The translations under genes and the position numbers were made by a program. 33,492 nucleotides of DNA, from positions 1 to 33,492 of the forward strand of contig CAJAHH010000099.1 of the NCBI GenBank assembly GCA_903939515.1, given 5' to 3'. Positions 23,766-33,492 of the stretch are shown piece after piece. This DNA comes from an uncultured Verrucomicrobiota bacterium. Lineage in GTDB: Bacteria; Verrucomicrobiota; Verrucomicrobiia; Limisphaerales; UBA9464. Under the pieces are notes generated by a model. The model made no database searches, was not told the origin of the DNA, and saw only the letters and a program-made list of their open reading frames with translations. The first letter of the stretch is position 1. Every line of letters starts with the position of its first letter.

Positions 23766-25052
23766 TCACAGGGTCTTTAGCACCGCTTCGGCCGCTCGGA
23801 TCGTCGCTTCAATCTCCGCCGAGGTGTGCGCCGTAGAAATAAAGCCGGCTTCGAATTGGGAGGGTGCCAGGTAAACTCCGCGATCGAGCATACCATGAAA
23901 GAATCGAGCAAAGCGCGTGCGGTCGCTGCGCATCGCGTCCGCAAGGTTCCAGACCGGGTGCTCAGTAAAGTAACCGCAGAACATGGATCCGATCCGCTGG
24001 AACTGCATGGGGATCTGGGTCGCCTTTGCGACACCAACCATACCCTGCTCCAACTCACTCCCCACAGCCTCCAATCGATTCCAGGCATCGGACGACTGCA
24101 AGGCATCCAACGCGGCTAATCCGGCCGCCATGGCCAATGGGTTTCCGCTCAGGGTGCCGGCTTGATAGACCGGACCCAGGGGCGCCAGTTGATCCATGAT
24201 CTCGGCCCGCCCACCGAAGGCTCCGACCGGAAGACCACCGCCAATAATCTTGCCGAAGCAACTCAAGTCCGGCGTGAGCCCGAACACGCCTTGGGCACCG
24301 GCTGGACCCAGTCGGAATCCGGTCATCACCTCGTCGGCGATGAGCACGCTCCCGTGATCTCGGGTCAATTGCCGGAGCAGTTCCAGGTAGCCGGGCTTGG
24401 GCAAATACAGCCCAGCATTGGCCGGCACCAATTCAAGGATCACTGCCGCCAATTGACCGTCATGCTTCTCGAAAACCCTCCGCAGCGCCTCCGGATCATT
24501 AAAGGGAAGAACGAGGGTTTGACGCGCGACATCCGCAGGCACGCCCGCACTGTCTGGACATCCCAGAGTGAGCGCACCGGAACCTGCCTTCACGAGCAAC
24601 CCATCTGAGTGCCCGTGGTAGCAGCCATCAAATTTGACAATGAGATCCCGCCCGGTAAATCCACGAGCCAAGCGGATGGCCGACATCGTCGCCTCGGTAC
24701 CGCTATTGCAGAAACGCACCTTCTCCACCGATGGCACCAGGGATTTGACGCGTTGAGCCATCGTCACCTCCTGCGCGTGAGGAATGCCAAAGCTGGTGCC
24801 GCGCTCAGCAGTGCTCTGGATCGCCCGAATAATCGCCAAGGAAGCATGACCAAGGATCGCTGGCCCCCAGGTTCCGACGTAATCGATGTAGGTGTTACCA
24901 TCCACGTCGGTGACCCGCGCTCCGGAAGCCGAAGCTGCAAAGAAGGGGGTGCCGCCCACCGCCCGAAAGCCCCGGACCGGAGAGTTTACGCCGCCAGGTA
25001 TGTGCTTGAGGGCCTCAGCAAACAGGGCTTCGGATCGCGATCGAACGCTCAT
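23766..25052 (-). CDS. hemL: Glutamate-1-semialdehyde 2,1-aminomutase
   Basis: This converts glutamate-1-semialdehyde to 5-aminolevulinate, the last step of the C5 route to tetrapyrroles, in the cytosol. It has 428 residues, the usual length. The start is ATG 25052 (MSVRSRSEALFAEALKHIPGG); the open frame to 25106 is an extension without family similarity. The class III aminotransferase signature includes NSGTEATMSAIRLARG, the cofactor Asp in LIADEVMTGFR, and the PLP-binding Lys268 in CFGKIIGGGLPVGA. Together with the fused CobA-HemD at 2094-3620 it shows a complete-looking haem/B12 precursor route, though the genes are far apart. The gap to the hydrolase gene upstream of its direction is not coupled. 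Confidence 0.97.
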   Translation of the reverse strand: MSVRSRSEALFAEALKHIPGGVNSPVRGFRAVGGTPFFAASASGARVTDVDGNTYIDYVGTWGPAILGHASLAIIRAIQSTAERGTSFGIPHAQEVTMAQRVKSLVPSVEKVRFCNSGTEATMSAIRLARGFTGRDLIVKFDGCYHGHSDGLLVKAGSGALTLGCPDSAGVPADVARQTLVLPFNDPEALRRVFEKHDGQLAAVILELVPANAGLYLPKPGYLELLRQLTRDHGSVLIADEVMTGFRLGPAGAQGVFGLTPDLSCFGKIIGGGLPVGAFGGRAEIMDQLAPLGPVYQAGTLSGNPLAMAAGLAALDALQSSDAWNRLEAVGSELEQGMVGVAKATQIPMQFQRIGSMFCGYFTEHPVWNLADAMRSDRTRFARFFHGMLDRGVYLAPSQFEAGFISTAHTSAEIEATIRAAEAVLKTL

Positions 25053-25198
25053 GTGTCGAAGGACTGTGCCTTGCGGAACGAAGGGTGCAAAGCGCGCGCC
25101 GTCCAAGATCCCGGGTTGATTTAATTCTCAGCGCCCCTGCCGAACCCGTATTCTTGGAATCTAATCGATGGACCGGGATATCCCGACCGCTTCGAACC

Positions 25199-25789
25199 AT
25201 GCATCCCTCCCGACAGTTCCATCATTGCCCGCGCTGCGGAAAACCCATCACCCCGCCAGAAAACGGGGCTCCGATGAAGTGCGCCGCCTGCAAATTCCAA
25301 TTGTACTTCAATCCTGCGGTGGCGGTTGCTGTCTTCATCCAACGGGACGATGGGAGCATCTTGTTAATCCGGCGTGCGAACGATCCAGGAGCGGGGCTCC
25401 TGGCCCCTCCCGGCGGGTTTATTAATATGGGCGAGTGCGCCGAGTCCGCGGTGCATCGAGAGATTTTCGAGGAAGTAGGCATCCGACTTTTTGACCTACG
25501 ATTCCTCTGTTCTCAGCCCAACGAATACCTTTTCGACGGGGTGACCTACCCAGTGCTAGACCTCTTTTTCACAGCTCAACCTCTGGAGACCGAGGGCCCT
25601 TGCAATCCGGAAGAGGTTCATGCCGTGGAATGGCATCCGGCCAATACTCTGCAAGGTGAGGCGCTGGCCTTTCAGTCGATGCGGGCCGCCTGGCAGGTCT
25701 GGCTTGAAGCCGATGCAAAAATCAGTAAGCCCCCGGGCGATGGTGCGACCTCACTCAGCCCCAGTTCTTCGGATCGGCTCAACGGGTAA
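25199..25789 (+). CDS. NUDIX hydrolase with N-terminal zinc ribbon
   Basis: The 196-residue protein starts at ATG 25199 (MHPSRQFHHCPRCG). The frame is open from 25085, but that part has no similarity and overlaps the divergent hemL promoter. Cys10/Cys13 and Cys28/Cys31 form a zinc ribbon like that of NudC-type or NADH-pyrophosphatase-like proteins. The Nudix box runs from about 72 to 94 (GGFINMGEC, then REIFEEVGI). It should hydrolyse a nucleoside diphosphate linked to another moiety; the substrate is not determined. It stands 43 bp upstream of a second NUDIX-containing gene on the same strand and may be cotranscribed with it and folB. Confidence 0.88.
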   Translation: MHPSRQFHHCPRCGKPITPPENGAPMKCAACKFQLYFNPAVAVAVFIQRDDGSILLIRRANDPGAGLLAPPGGFINMGECAESAVHREIFEEVGIRLFDLRFLCSQPNEYLFDGVTYPVLDLFFTAQPLETEGPCNPEEVHAVEWHPANTLQGEALAFQSMRAAWQVWLEADAKISKPPGDGATSLSPSSSDRLNG

Positions 25790-25832
25790 ATCCTGCGTTT
25801 GCGAGTAGGGCCACCAGGGATAGCTTAGCTCG

Positions 25833-26891
25833 GTGATTCGCAATGTGATCTTCGATTGGTCTGGGACGCTGGTGGATGACCTTCCGGCCGTCTGGCGGGC
25901 ATCGAACCATGCGCTGCAACAGGCTGGAGTGCCGGAGATGGCTCTGGAGGACTTTCGGCGAGAGTTTCGTCTCCCTGCTCGGGACTTCTACATGGAACGG
26001 GTACCGAAGGAATCGCTTCCTGAATTAGAGGGTTGGTTTTTGGAGGGATTCAAGCGGGTCCAAGACACGGTCACACCCTTGCCGCATGCTCGGGAATTTC
26101 TGGAGTTTTGTCGGCAGCATGGGCTACGGACCTTTCTCCTCAGTGCGGTGCATCCGGCCTTGTTTGCTCACCAAGAAAAAAGCTCAGGATTTGGTCCGTT
26201 CTTCGACAAGACCTACCTCGGTGCCCACGACAAAAAAGACCTCATCGGACAAATCCTTCGGGATAACGAACTGGACCCAACTCAAACCGTGTTCATTGGC
26301 GACATGCAGCACGACATCGAAACCGCCCACCACGGAGGAGTGAAGTCAGTCGCAGTCCTGACCGGGTACGATAGCCTCGATAAACTGCGCGCGTCCAAGC
26401 CCCACCTGATTGTCGAGCACCTGTCTGAACTCCGCCGGCACTTGGAAGCCAATCAATTATGCTTGAATCCGGGTCCCGCGCCGCGTTCGGCGTTTCCGAT
26501 TCCGACCGTCGGGGCTCTCATTCGAGACGATTCGGGCCGCATGCTTTTGTTCAAGACGGCCAAGTGGTCCGGCATGTGGGGAATTCCCGGCGGAAAGATC
26601 GAATGGGGTGAACCCTCTGAGGAGGCTCTTCGACGCGAGGTTCGTGAAGAGACTGGCCTGGAAATCGATCAAATCCAGTTCGTGATGGTCCAAGACTCGA
26701 TCGCCTCCACCGAGTTTTACCGGGAGGCCCATTTCATCCTACTCAACTACACCTGCCTCGCCCTGCCTGGCCAGTCGGTGACCTTGAATGAAGAGGCTCA
26801 AGAATTCGCCTGGGTCCATTGGGAACAAGCCTTCGAACTCCCTCTCAACACTCCCACCCGACGATTACTGGAAATGGTTCGGGCTCTCTGA
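25833..26891 (+). CDS. Fused HAD-like phosphatase and NUDIX hydrolase
   Basis: The 352-residue protein starts with GTG 25833 (MIRNVIFDWSGTLVDD). Residues 1-205 are a HAD-superfamily hydrolase with a helical cap. Motif I is DWSGT, with nucleophile Asp8 but Ser10 where most phosphatases have the second Asp. The second motif Ser is in LLSAV (104), the motif III Lys is in the KKDLIG region (134-135), and motif IV is GDMQHD (156-161). Residues 222-350 are a NUDIX domain, with its box at 253-276 (GGKIEWGEPSEEALRREV, then REETGL). It precedes folB by 14 bp. The fusion could catalyse pyrophosphate removal and dephosphorylation of one substrate. A role before FolB is inferred, not proven. Confidence 0.85.
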   Translation: MIRNVIFDWSGTLVDDLPAVWRASNHALQQAGVPEMALEDFRREFRLPARDFYMERVPKESLPELEGWFLEGFKRVQDTVTPLPHAREFLEFCRQHGLRTFLLSAVHPALFAHQEKSSGFGPFFDKTYLGAHDKKDLIGQILRDNELDPTQTVFIGDMQHDIETAHHGGVKSVAVLTGYDSLDKLRASKPHLIVEHLSELRRHLEANQLCLNPGPAPRSAFPIPTVGALIRDDSGRMLLFKTAKWSGMWGIPGGKIEWGEPSEEALRREVREETGLEIDQIQFVMVQDSIASTEFYREAHFILLNYTCLALPGQSVTLNEEAQEFAWVHWEQAFELPLNTPTRRLLEMVRAL

Positions 26892-26905
26892 GTACACCTC
26901 TTTTT

Positions 26906-27253
26906 ATGGACATCATCACAATTGAAGACCTTGAGGTCTGTTACCACATCGGCGTTCCGGACGAAGAACGGGTCCATCCCCAGCGCCTGCTCATCAGTGT
27001 GAAAATGGACACCGACTTCACCTTGGCCGCTGCGGGTGATGACCTGAGTCACACCATCAATTATTACGCTGTCAGCCAACGGTTGCTTAGCCTCGGCCAG
27101 GGCAGGACGTGGAAGCTGCTGGAAACGTTGGCCGTCGATATTTCTGAATTGGTTCTCCGCGAATTTGGAGCCCGTCGGGTCCACGTCGAAATTAAGAAAT
27201 TCATCATCCCGGAAGCCCGCCACGTCTCGGTTCAGATCATTCGGCCTCAGTGA
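26906..27253 (+). CDS. folB: Dihydroneopterin aldolase
   Basis: This cleaves dihydroneopterin to 6-hydroxymethyl-dihydropterin and glycolaldehyde in folate synthesis. It has 115 residues from ATG 26906 (MDIITIEDLEVCYHIGVPDEER), the normal size. Conserved points include the GVPDEER loop with the active-site Glu, the LLETLA helix, and VEIKKFIIPEA with the catalytic Lys. It starts 14 bp after the HAD-NUDIX fusion gene, so translation is likely coupled. Folate from this pathway also supplies the methyl-tetrahydrofolate used by MetH. Confidence 0.95.
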   Translation: MDIITIEDLEVCYHIGVPDEERVHPQRLLISVKMDTDFTLAAAGDDLSHTINYYAVSQRLLSLGQGRTWKLLETLAVDISELVLREFGARRVHVEIKKFIIPEARHVSVQIIRPQ

Positions 27254-27372
27254 TCCCGGCAGGTCCCCTGCGAAAAGCGACTTGTCAGGGCGAATTGAAT
27301 GGTCAATTTGCCGCCCTCAGCCGGCCTCAAAGGCACCCCTTTTCGAGGCCAGCGCATGAAATACGGTATCTC

Positions 27373-27585
27373 ATGGAAGACCACATCGAGGTTGAGGGAA
27401 AAGTGATCGCTGTTCTGGCTGGAACGATGTTCCGCGTCGAACTCGACAATAAACACATCGTCTTGGCGACGATCTCCGGCAAAATGCGCAAACGTTTTGT
27501 CCGTTTGACGCCCGGCGATCGGGTGAAGATGAAAATGTCTACTTACGACCTCAACAAGGCCCGGATCATTTGGCGCATCGGCTGA
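27373..27585 (+). CDS. infA: Translation initiation factor IF-1
   Basis: This is a 70-residue OB-fold protein that binds the ribosomal A site during initiation. It starts at ATG 27373 (MEDHIEVEGKVIAVLAG); the frame is open upstream to 27250 without family similarity. Diagnostic parts are MFRVELDNKHIVLATISGKMRKRFVRL and the C-terminal KARIIWRIG; the length is canonical. It lies 120 bp after folB. It is not embedded in the usual ribosomal protein cluster here, so its position is separate from the S10/spc region. Confidence 0.96.
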   Translation: MEDHIEVEGKVIAVLAGTMFRVELDNKHIVLATISGKMRKRFVRLTPGDRVKMKMSTYDLNKARIIWRIG

Positions 27586-27786
27586 CCGGCCAGTCCGCAC
27601 CAGGGATTTTAGGCCGGGCGGTGCATCTGCCTTGCTCGGAGAATATCCGATCGCCGATGCTTGCGGCAGGATCTGGAGCATTCAGGGCCCCAAAGGGCCC
27701 CAAAACAAGGCGGAGAACCAAAGGTGGCGCAGACCGATGTGCCTCGCTCGAACTAATGACTCTATGAGGCGACCAACGGCCTCTCC

Positions 27787-27822
27787 GCTCGAGTCTCGAG
27801 CCTAGCCGAGAGTCTCGTGCCC
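27787..27822. repeat. Dispersed CTCGAGTCTC-type repeat in the infA-gyrA gap
   Basis: GCTCGAGTCTCGAGC is an almost perfect palindrome, followed by CCTAGCCGAGAGTCTCGTGCCC. The right half resembles the inverse of the repeat at 3701-3918. The gap 27586-27948 holds no credible gene. It also has a duplicated GGGCCCC motif near 27688-27704. Confidence 0.55.
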
Positions 27823-27867
27823 AAGACGTTGCCTTTTACCCGCTGACAAGCCCTTGGGCTCTTCTGA

Positions 27868-27897
27868 TCTGAAGCAACCCGGTCTGAAGCGACCCGG
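27868..27897. repeat. 15-bp tandem duplication
   Basis: TCTGAAGCAACCCGG (27868-27882) is directly repeated as TCTGAAGCGACCCGG (27883-27897) with one mismatch. It sits just beyond the gyrA 3' hairpin. Confidence 0.7.
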
Positions 27898-27901
27898 AGG
27901 T

Positions 27902-27934
27902 CCGCACGGGGTCTTTTTAGAGCCCCCCGTGCGG
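27902..27934 (-). terminator. Hairpin 3' of gyrA
   Basis: A 10-bp stem (CCGCACGGGG at 27902-27911, CCCCGTGCGG at 27925-27934) with a 13-nt loop starts 15 bp past the gyrA stop on the minus strand. The stem is strong, but a U tract is missing, so termination may need Rho. Confidence 0.55.
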
Positions 27935-27948
27935 TGAAACCCGAATGA

Positions 27949-30573
27949 TTACTTCGCCTCGGTGGCGACAGCGTCTTCTTCTTGCGATTCGCTGATCACC
28001 GGAGCGATGGCTTGCAACTTGTCCTTCTCGGCCAGGTTGATGAGCTTGACGCCCATGGTGTTGCGGCCGGCTTCGCGGATTCCCTTCACCGGGATTCGGA
28101 CCATTTGGCCACCCGAAGTGATGAGCATCAGCTCATCGGAATCACGGACAGTTAGTGCACCCACCACATTACCGGTCTTGTCACCGGTCTTCATGGTGAT
28201 GATGCCCTTGCCGCCACGGCTCTGCTGACGGTACTCCTCGAAGTCGGTCCGTTTGCCGATACCGTTTCCGCCGGCAACCAACAGCGTAGAATCGGGATCC
28301 ACGAGGGCCAAAGCGACGACCGCGTCCCCCTTCTCCAGCTCGATGCCCTTCACGCCACCGGCGTTGCGACCCATCGAACGCACCTGATCTTCCTGAAAGC
28401 GGATGCTCATACCCTGTTTGGTAATGAGAACGATCTCGTTGTTTCCGTTGGTGAGGCGAACCTCCACCAAGTCGTCGCCCTTATCGAGAGTGATGGCGAT
28501 GATCCCTCCCTTGCGGACATTCTGGAAATCGGACAGCTCGGTCCGCTTGACGGTTCCCAGTCGGGTCACGAAGAAGAGCTCGTTGGCCTGCTTCCAGGTC
28601 AAATCTTCCTTGTTGGAGCCATACTTAGAAGTCACCCGGACGAGCGTCTGAATCTTTTCCTCGCCGCGGAGCTCCAGAAGATTGGCAATGCTGCGACCCT
28701 TGGCCGCACGTCCCATATCCGGAATCTCGTGCACGCGCTCCACATACACGCGGCCCAAGTTCGTAAAGAACATGAGGTAATCGTGGGTGCTGCACGTGAA
28801 GAGATGCTCGATAAAATCGCTGTCTTCCAGCTTGTCCGTCTCCCGCGTGGTCATGCCGATGACCCCCTTGCCACCGCGCTTCTGAGCCCTGTAGCTGGAG
28901 ACGTTCGTTCGTTTGATGAGCCCGTTGTGGGTCAATGTCACGATAGCCCCCTCATTGGCGATGAGGTCTTCGATAGCCATCTCCCCCTCGTCGGGGACGA
29001 TTTCAGACATGCGCGGCGAAGCGTGCTTGTCCTTAAGATCCCGAAGCTCCTTCTTGATGATAGAAAGCACTCGGGACTCCTTGGCGAGAATGTCCAGCAA
29101 GTCCTTGATCCGCTCGACGAGCTCGTAGTACTCGGCCGTGACCTTGTCGATTTCGAGACCGGTGAGCTGGTACAGACGAAGTTCCAAAATGGCGTCCACC
29201 TGACGCTCGGTCAGCGCATAGCGACCCGCCGCGTTCAGTCGCTCTTCGCTGCGAATCAGGATGCTCCAACGCTCCACCTGAGCGCGGGTCCATTCGAAGG
29301 CCATCAACTTGATACGAGCCTCATCGCGGGTCTTGGAACTGCGGATGATGCGAATGAACTCATCTAAGTTGTTGAGGGCGCAAATGTAACCCTCCAGCAA
29401 CTCGGCCCGCTCTTCGGCCTTTCGCAATTCGAAACGGGTCCGACGGAGCACCACTTCGCGCCGGTGCTCAATGTAGCACTGGATGATCTCCTTCAGGTTG
29501 AGCGTCTTGGGCTTGCCGTGGTCGATGGCCAGGGCATTAACACTGAAGCTGGTCTCGAGCTGGGTGTACTTGAAGAGATTGTTGATGACCACCCTCGGGC
29601 TGGCATCGCGTTTGAGCTCAATGACTAGTCGGCAGTTCTCATCCGACTCGTTCCGCATCGCCGAGATCTCGGTGATGACTTTCTCTTGGACCAAGTTGGC
29701 GATTTGCTCCTCCAACCCGGCCCGGTTCACATTGTAGGGGATCTCAGTGATGACCAACTGCTCCCGATTGCCCTTGAGCTCCTCCACCCCGATTCGGCCC
29801 CGCAGCTTAATGCTACCCCGACCGCACCTGAAGTAATTGTGGATACCCTCGATGCCGCAGATGAAACCTCCGGTCGGGAAGTCAGGGCCTTTGATGAACT
29901 TCGTCAGTTCTGGAATGGTGATCGAGGGGTTGTCGATCTGGGCACAAACACCGTCAATCACCTCACCGAGGTTGTGCGGCGCCATGTTGGTGGCCATGCC
30001 GACGGCGATACCGGTACCGCCATTGACCAGCAAGTTCGGGAACGCGGCCGGCAAGACCGACGGCTCCATGAGTCGCTCGTCGTAGTTGGGAACGAAGTCC
30101 ACCGTGTCCCGATCCATGTCGGTCATCAAGGCCGCGCCCAGATGAGTGAGGCGGGCCTCAGTATAACGCATGGCCGCCGGAGGGTCGTTTTCGACCGATC
30201 CGAAGTTTCCCTTCCCGTCCACGAGTCTCTCCCGCATGGCCCACGGCTGAGCCATGTGAACCAAGGTCGGGTAAATGACCGCCTCACCATGGGGATGGTA
30301 ATCGCCCGAGGTCTGACCGCAGATCTTGGCGCACTTCATGTGCTTGCGACCTGGGACCAGGGACAGCCCCTCCATCGCGAAGAGGATGCGTCGCTGGGAG
30401 GGCTTCAGCCCGTCACGCACATCGGGCAGTGCGCGAGAGATGATAACGGACATCGAGTAGTCCAGAAACGAGGCCTTAATCTCGTCTGCGACGTTGATCG
30501 TGTGGATCTTCTCGTTGCCCGTGTAGGCACCACCACTGGCTTGCGGTTGTTTCGGTTGAATCTCTTCAGACAT
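27949..30573 (-). CDS. gyrA: DNA gyrase subunit A
   Basis: This is the breakage-reunion subunit of gyrase, which introduces negative supercoils. It has 874 residues, the usual length. The active-site tyrosine is Tyr137 ([10 protein letters not shown]; equals E. coli Tyr122). The N-terminal winged-helix/tower part ends near residue 510, and the C-terminal beta-pinwheel (about 520-860) contains the gyrase-specific GyrA box QKRGGKG, so this is gyrase rather than topoisomerase IV ParC. In the quinolone-determining region the sequence is [14 protein letters not shown], with Ala98 and Pro102 at the places of E. coli Ser83 and Asp87. It follows gyrB by 53 bp and is probably cotranscribed. Confidence 0.98.
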   Translation of the reverse strand: MSEEIQPKQPQASGGAYTGNEKIHTINVADEIKASFLDYSMSVIISRALPDVRDGLKPSQRRILFAMEGLSLVPGRKHMKCAKICGQTSGDYHPHGEAVIYPTLVHMAQPWAMRERLVDGKGNFGSVENDPPAAMRYTEARLTHLGAALMTDMDRDTVDFVPNYDERLMEPSVLPAAFPNLLVNGGTGIAVGMATNMAPHNLGEVIDGVCAQIDNPSITIPELTKFIKGPDFPTGGFICGIEGIHNYFRCGRGSIKLRGRIGVEELKGNREQLVITEIPYNVNRAGLEEQIANLVQEKVITEISAMRNESDENCRLVIELKRDASPRVVINNLFKYTQLETSFSVNALAIDHGKPKTLNLKEIIQCYIEHRREVVLRRTRFELRKAEERAELLEGYICALNNLDEFIRIIRSSKTRDEARIKLMAFEWTRAQVERWSILIRSEERLNAAGRYALTERQVDAILELRLYQLTGLEIDKVTAEYYELVERIKDLLDILAKESRVLSIIKKELRDLKDKHASPRMSEIVPDEGEMAIEDLIANEGAIVTLTHNGLIKRTNVSSYRAQKRGGKGVIGMTTRETDKLEDSDFIEHLFTCSTHDYLMFFTNLGRVYVERVHEIPDMGRAAKGRSIANLLELRGEEKIQTLVRVTSKYGSNKEDLTWKQANELFFVTRLGTVKRTELSDFQNVRKGGIIAITLDKGDDLVEVRLTNGNNEIVLITKQGMSIRFQEDQVRSMGRNAGGVKGIELEKGDAVVALALVDPDSTLLVAGGNGIGKRTDFEEYRQQSRGGKGIITMKTGDKTGNVVGALTVRDSDELMLITSGGQMVRIPVKGIREAGRNTMGVKLINLAEKDKLQAIAPVISESQEEDAVATEAK

Positions 30574-30626
30574 GGGGCGGAAAGTGAGGGATGGAGCAGG
30601 ATCGGTGTCGGTTTCGTCGCTTCAGC

Positions 30627-33492
<2,866 letters not shown>

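Overview
This 33.5 kb window is high-GC bacterial chromosome, mostly housekeeping genes. It looks most like the Verrucomicrobiota (PVC group). That placement is an inference from the protein repertoire: a Tat-exported xylose-isomerase-like barrel, a CGWS glutaredoxin-like protein, a PVC-like GyrA, weak or absent Shine-Dalgarno sequences, and many short dispersed GC-rich repeats. No rRNA or 16S-grade marker is present, so it remains provisional.

Left part (1-10.2 kb, plus strand unless noted). The window opens in the 3' end of one flagellin gene, followed by a complete second flagellin with a near-identical C-terminal end. On the minus strand lie a small 4Fe-4S ferredoxin and a fused uroporphyrinogen-III methyltransferase/synthase (CobA-HemD), a repeat-rich gap, and a stand-alone protein resembling only the N-terminal domain of IS5/IS1182 transposases. 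A complete cobalamin-dependent methionine synthase (metH), a glutaredoxin-like protein and a secreted protein of unknown function follow.

Middle (10.2-13.9 kb) is an accessory island. It holds the 3' half of a tRNA with no matching 5' half, an overlapping DUF4160/DUF2442 gene pair, a Tat-exported sugar-isomerase-like barrel, a VapB antitoxin whose overlapping VapC toxin is truncated, a 34-nt hairpin with the layout of group II intron domain V, and two 160-bp copies of a foldable repeat.

Centre right (13.9-25.1 kb). A uronate-isomerase-like amidohydrolase sits 9 bp upstream of an unusual secreted protein that fuses a trypsin-like protease, a LamG/DUF1080-like module and a SirB1/transglutaminase-like domain. 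On the minus strand a TonB-dependent receptor, a PepSY membrane protein and a small Fis-type regulator form a likely metal-uptake operon, with a small membrane-anchored protein (HPCALC motif) upstream. A two-domain alpha/beta hydrolase and hemL follow.

Right part (25.1-33.5 kb). A zinc-ribbon NUDIX gene, a HAD-NUDIX fusion gene, folB and infA run on the plus strand. The gyrB-gyrA operon runs on the minus strand. The most attractive hypothesis here is that the HAD-NUDIX fusion 14 bp upstream of folB supplies the pyrophosphatase and phosphatase steps that make dihydroneopterin for FolB. GyrA has an unusual quinolone-determining region (Ala and Pro at the positions of E. coli Ser83 and Asp87).
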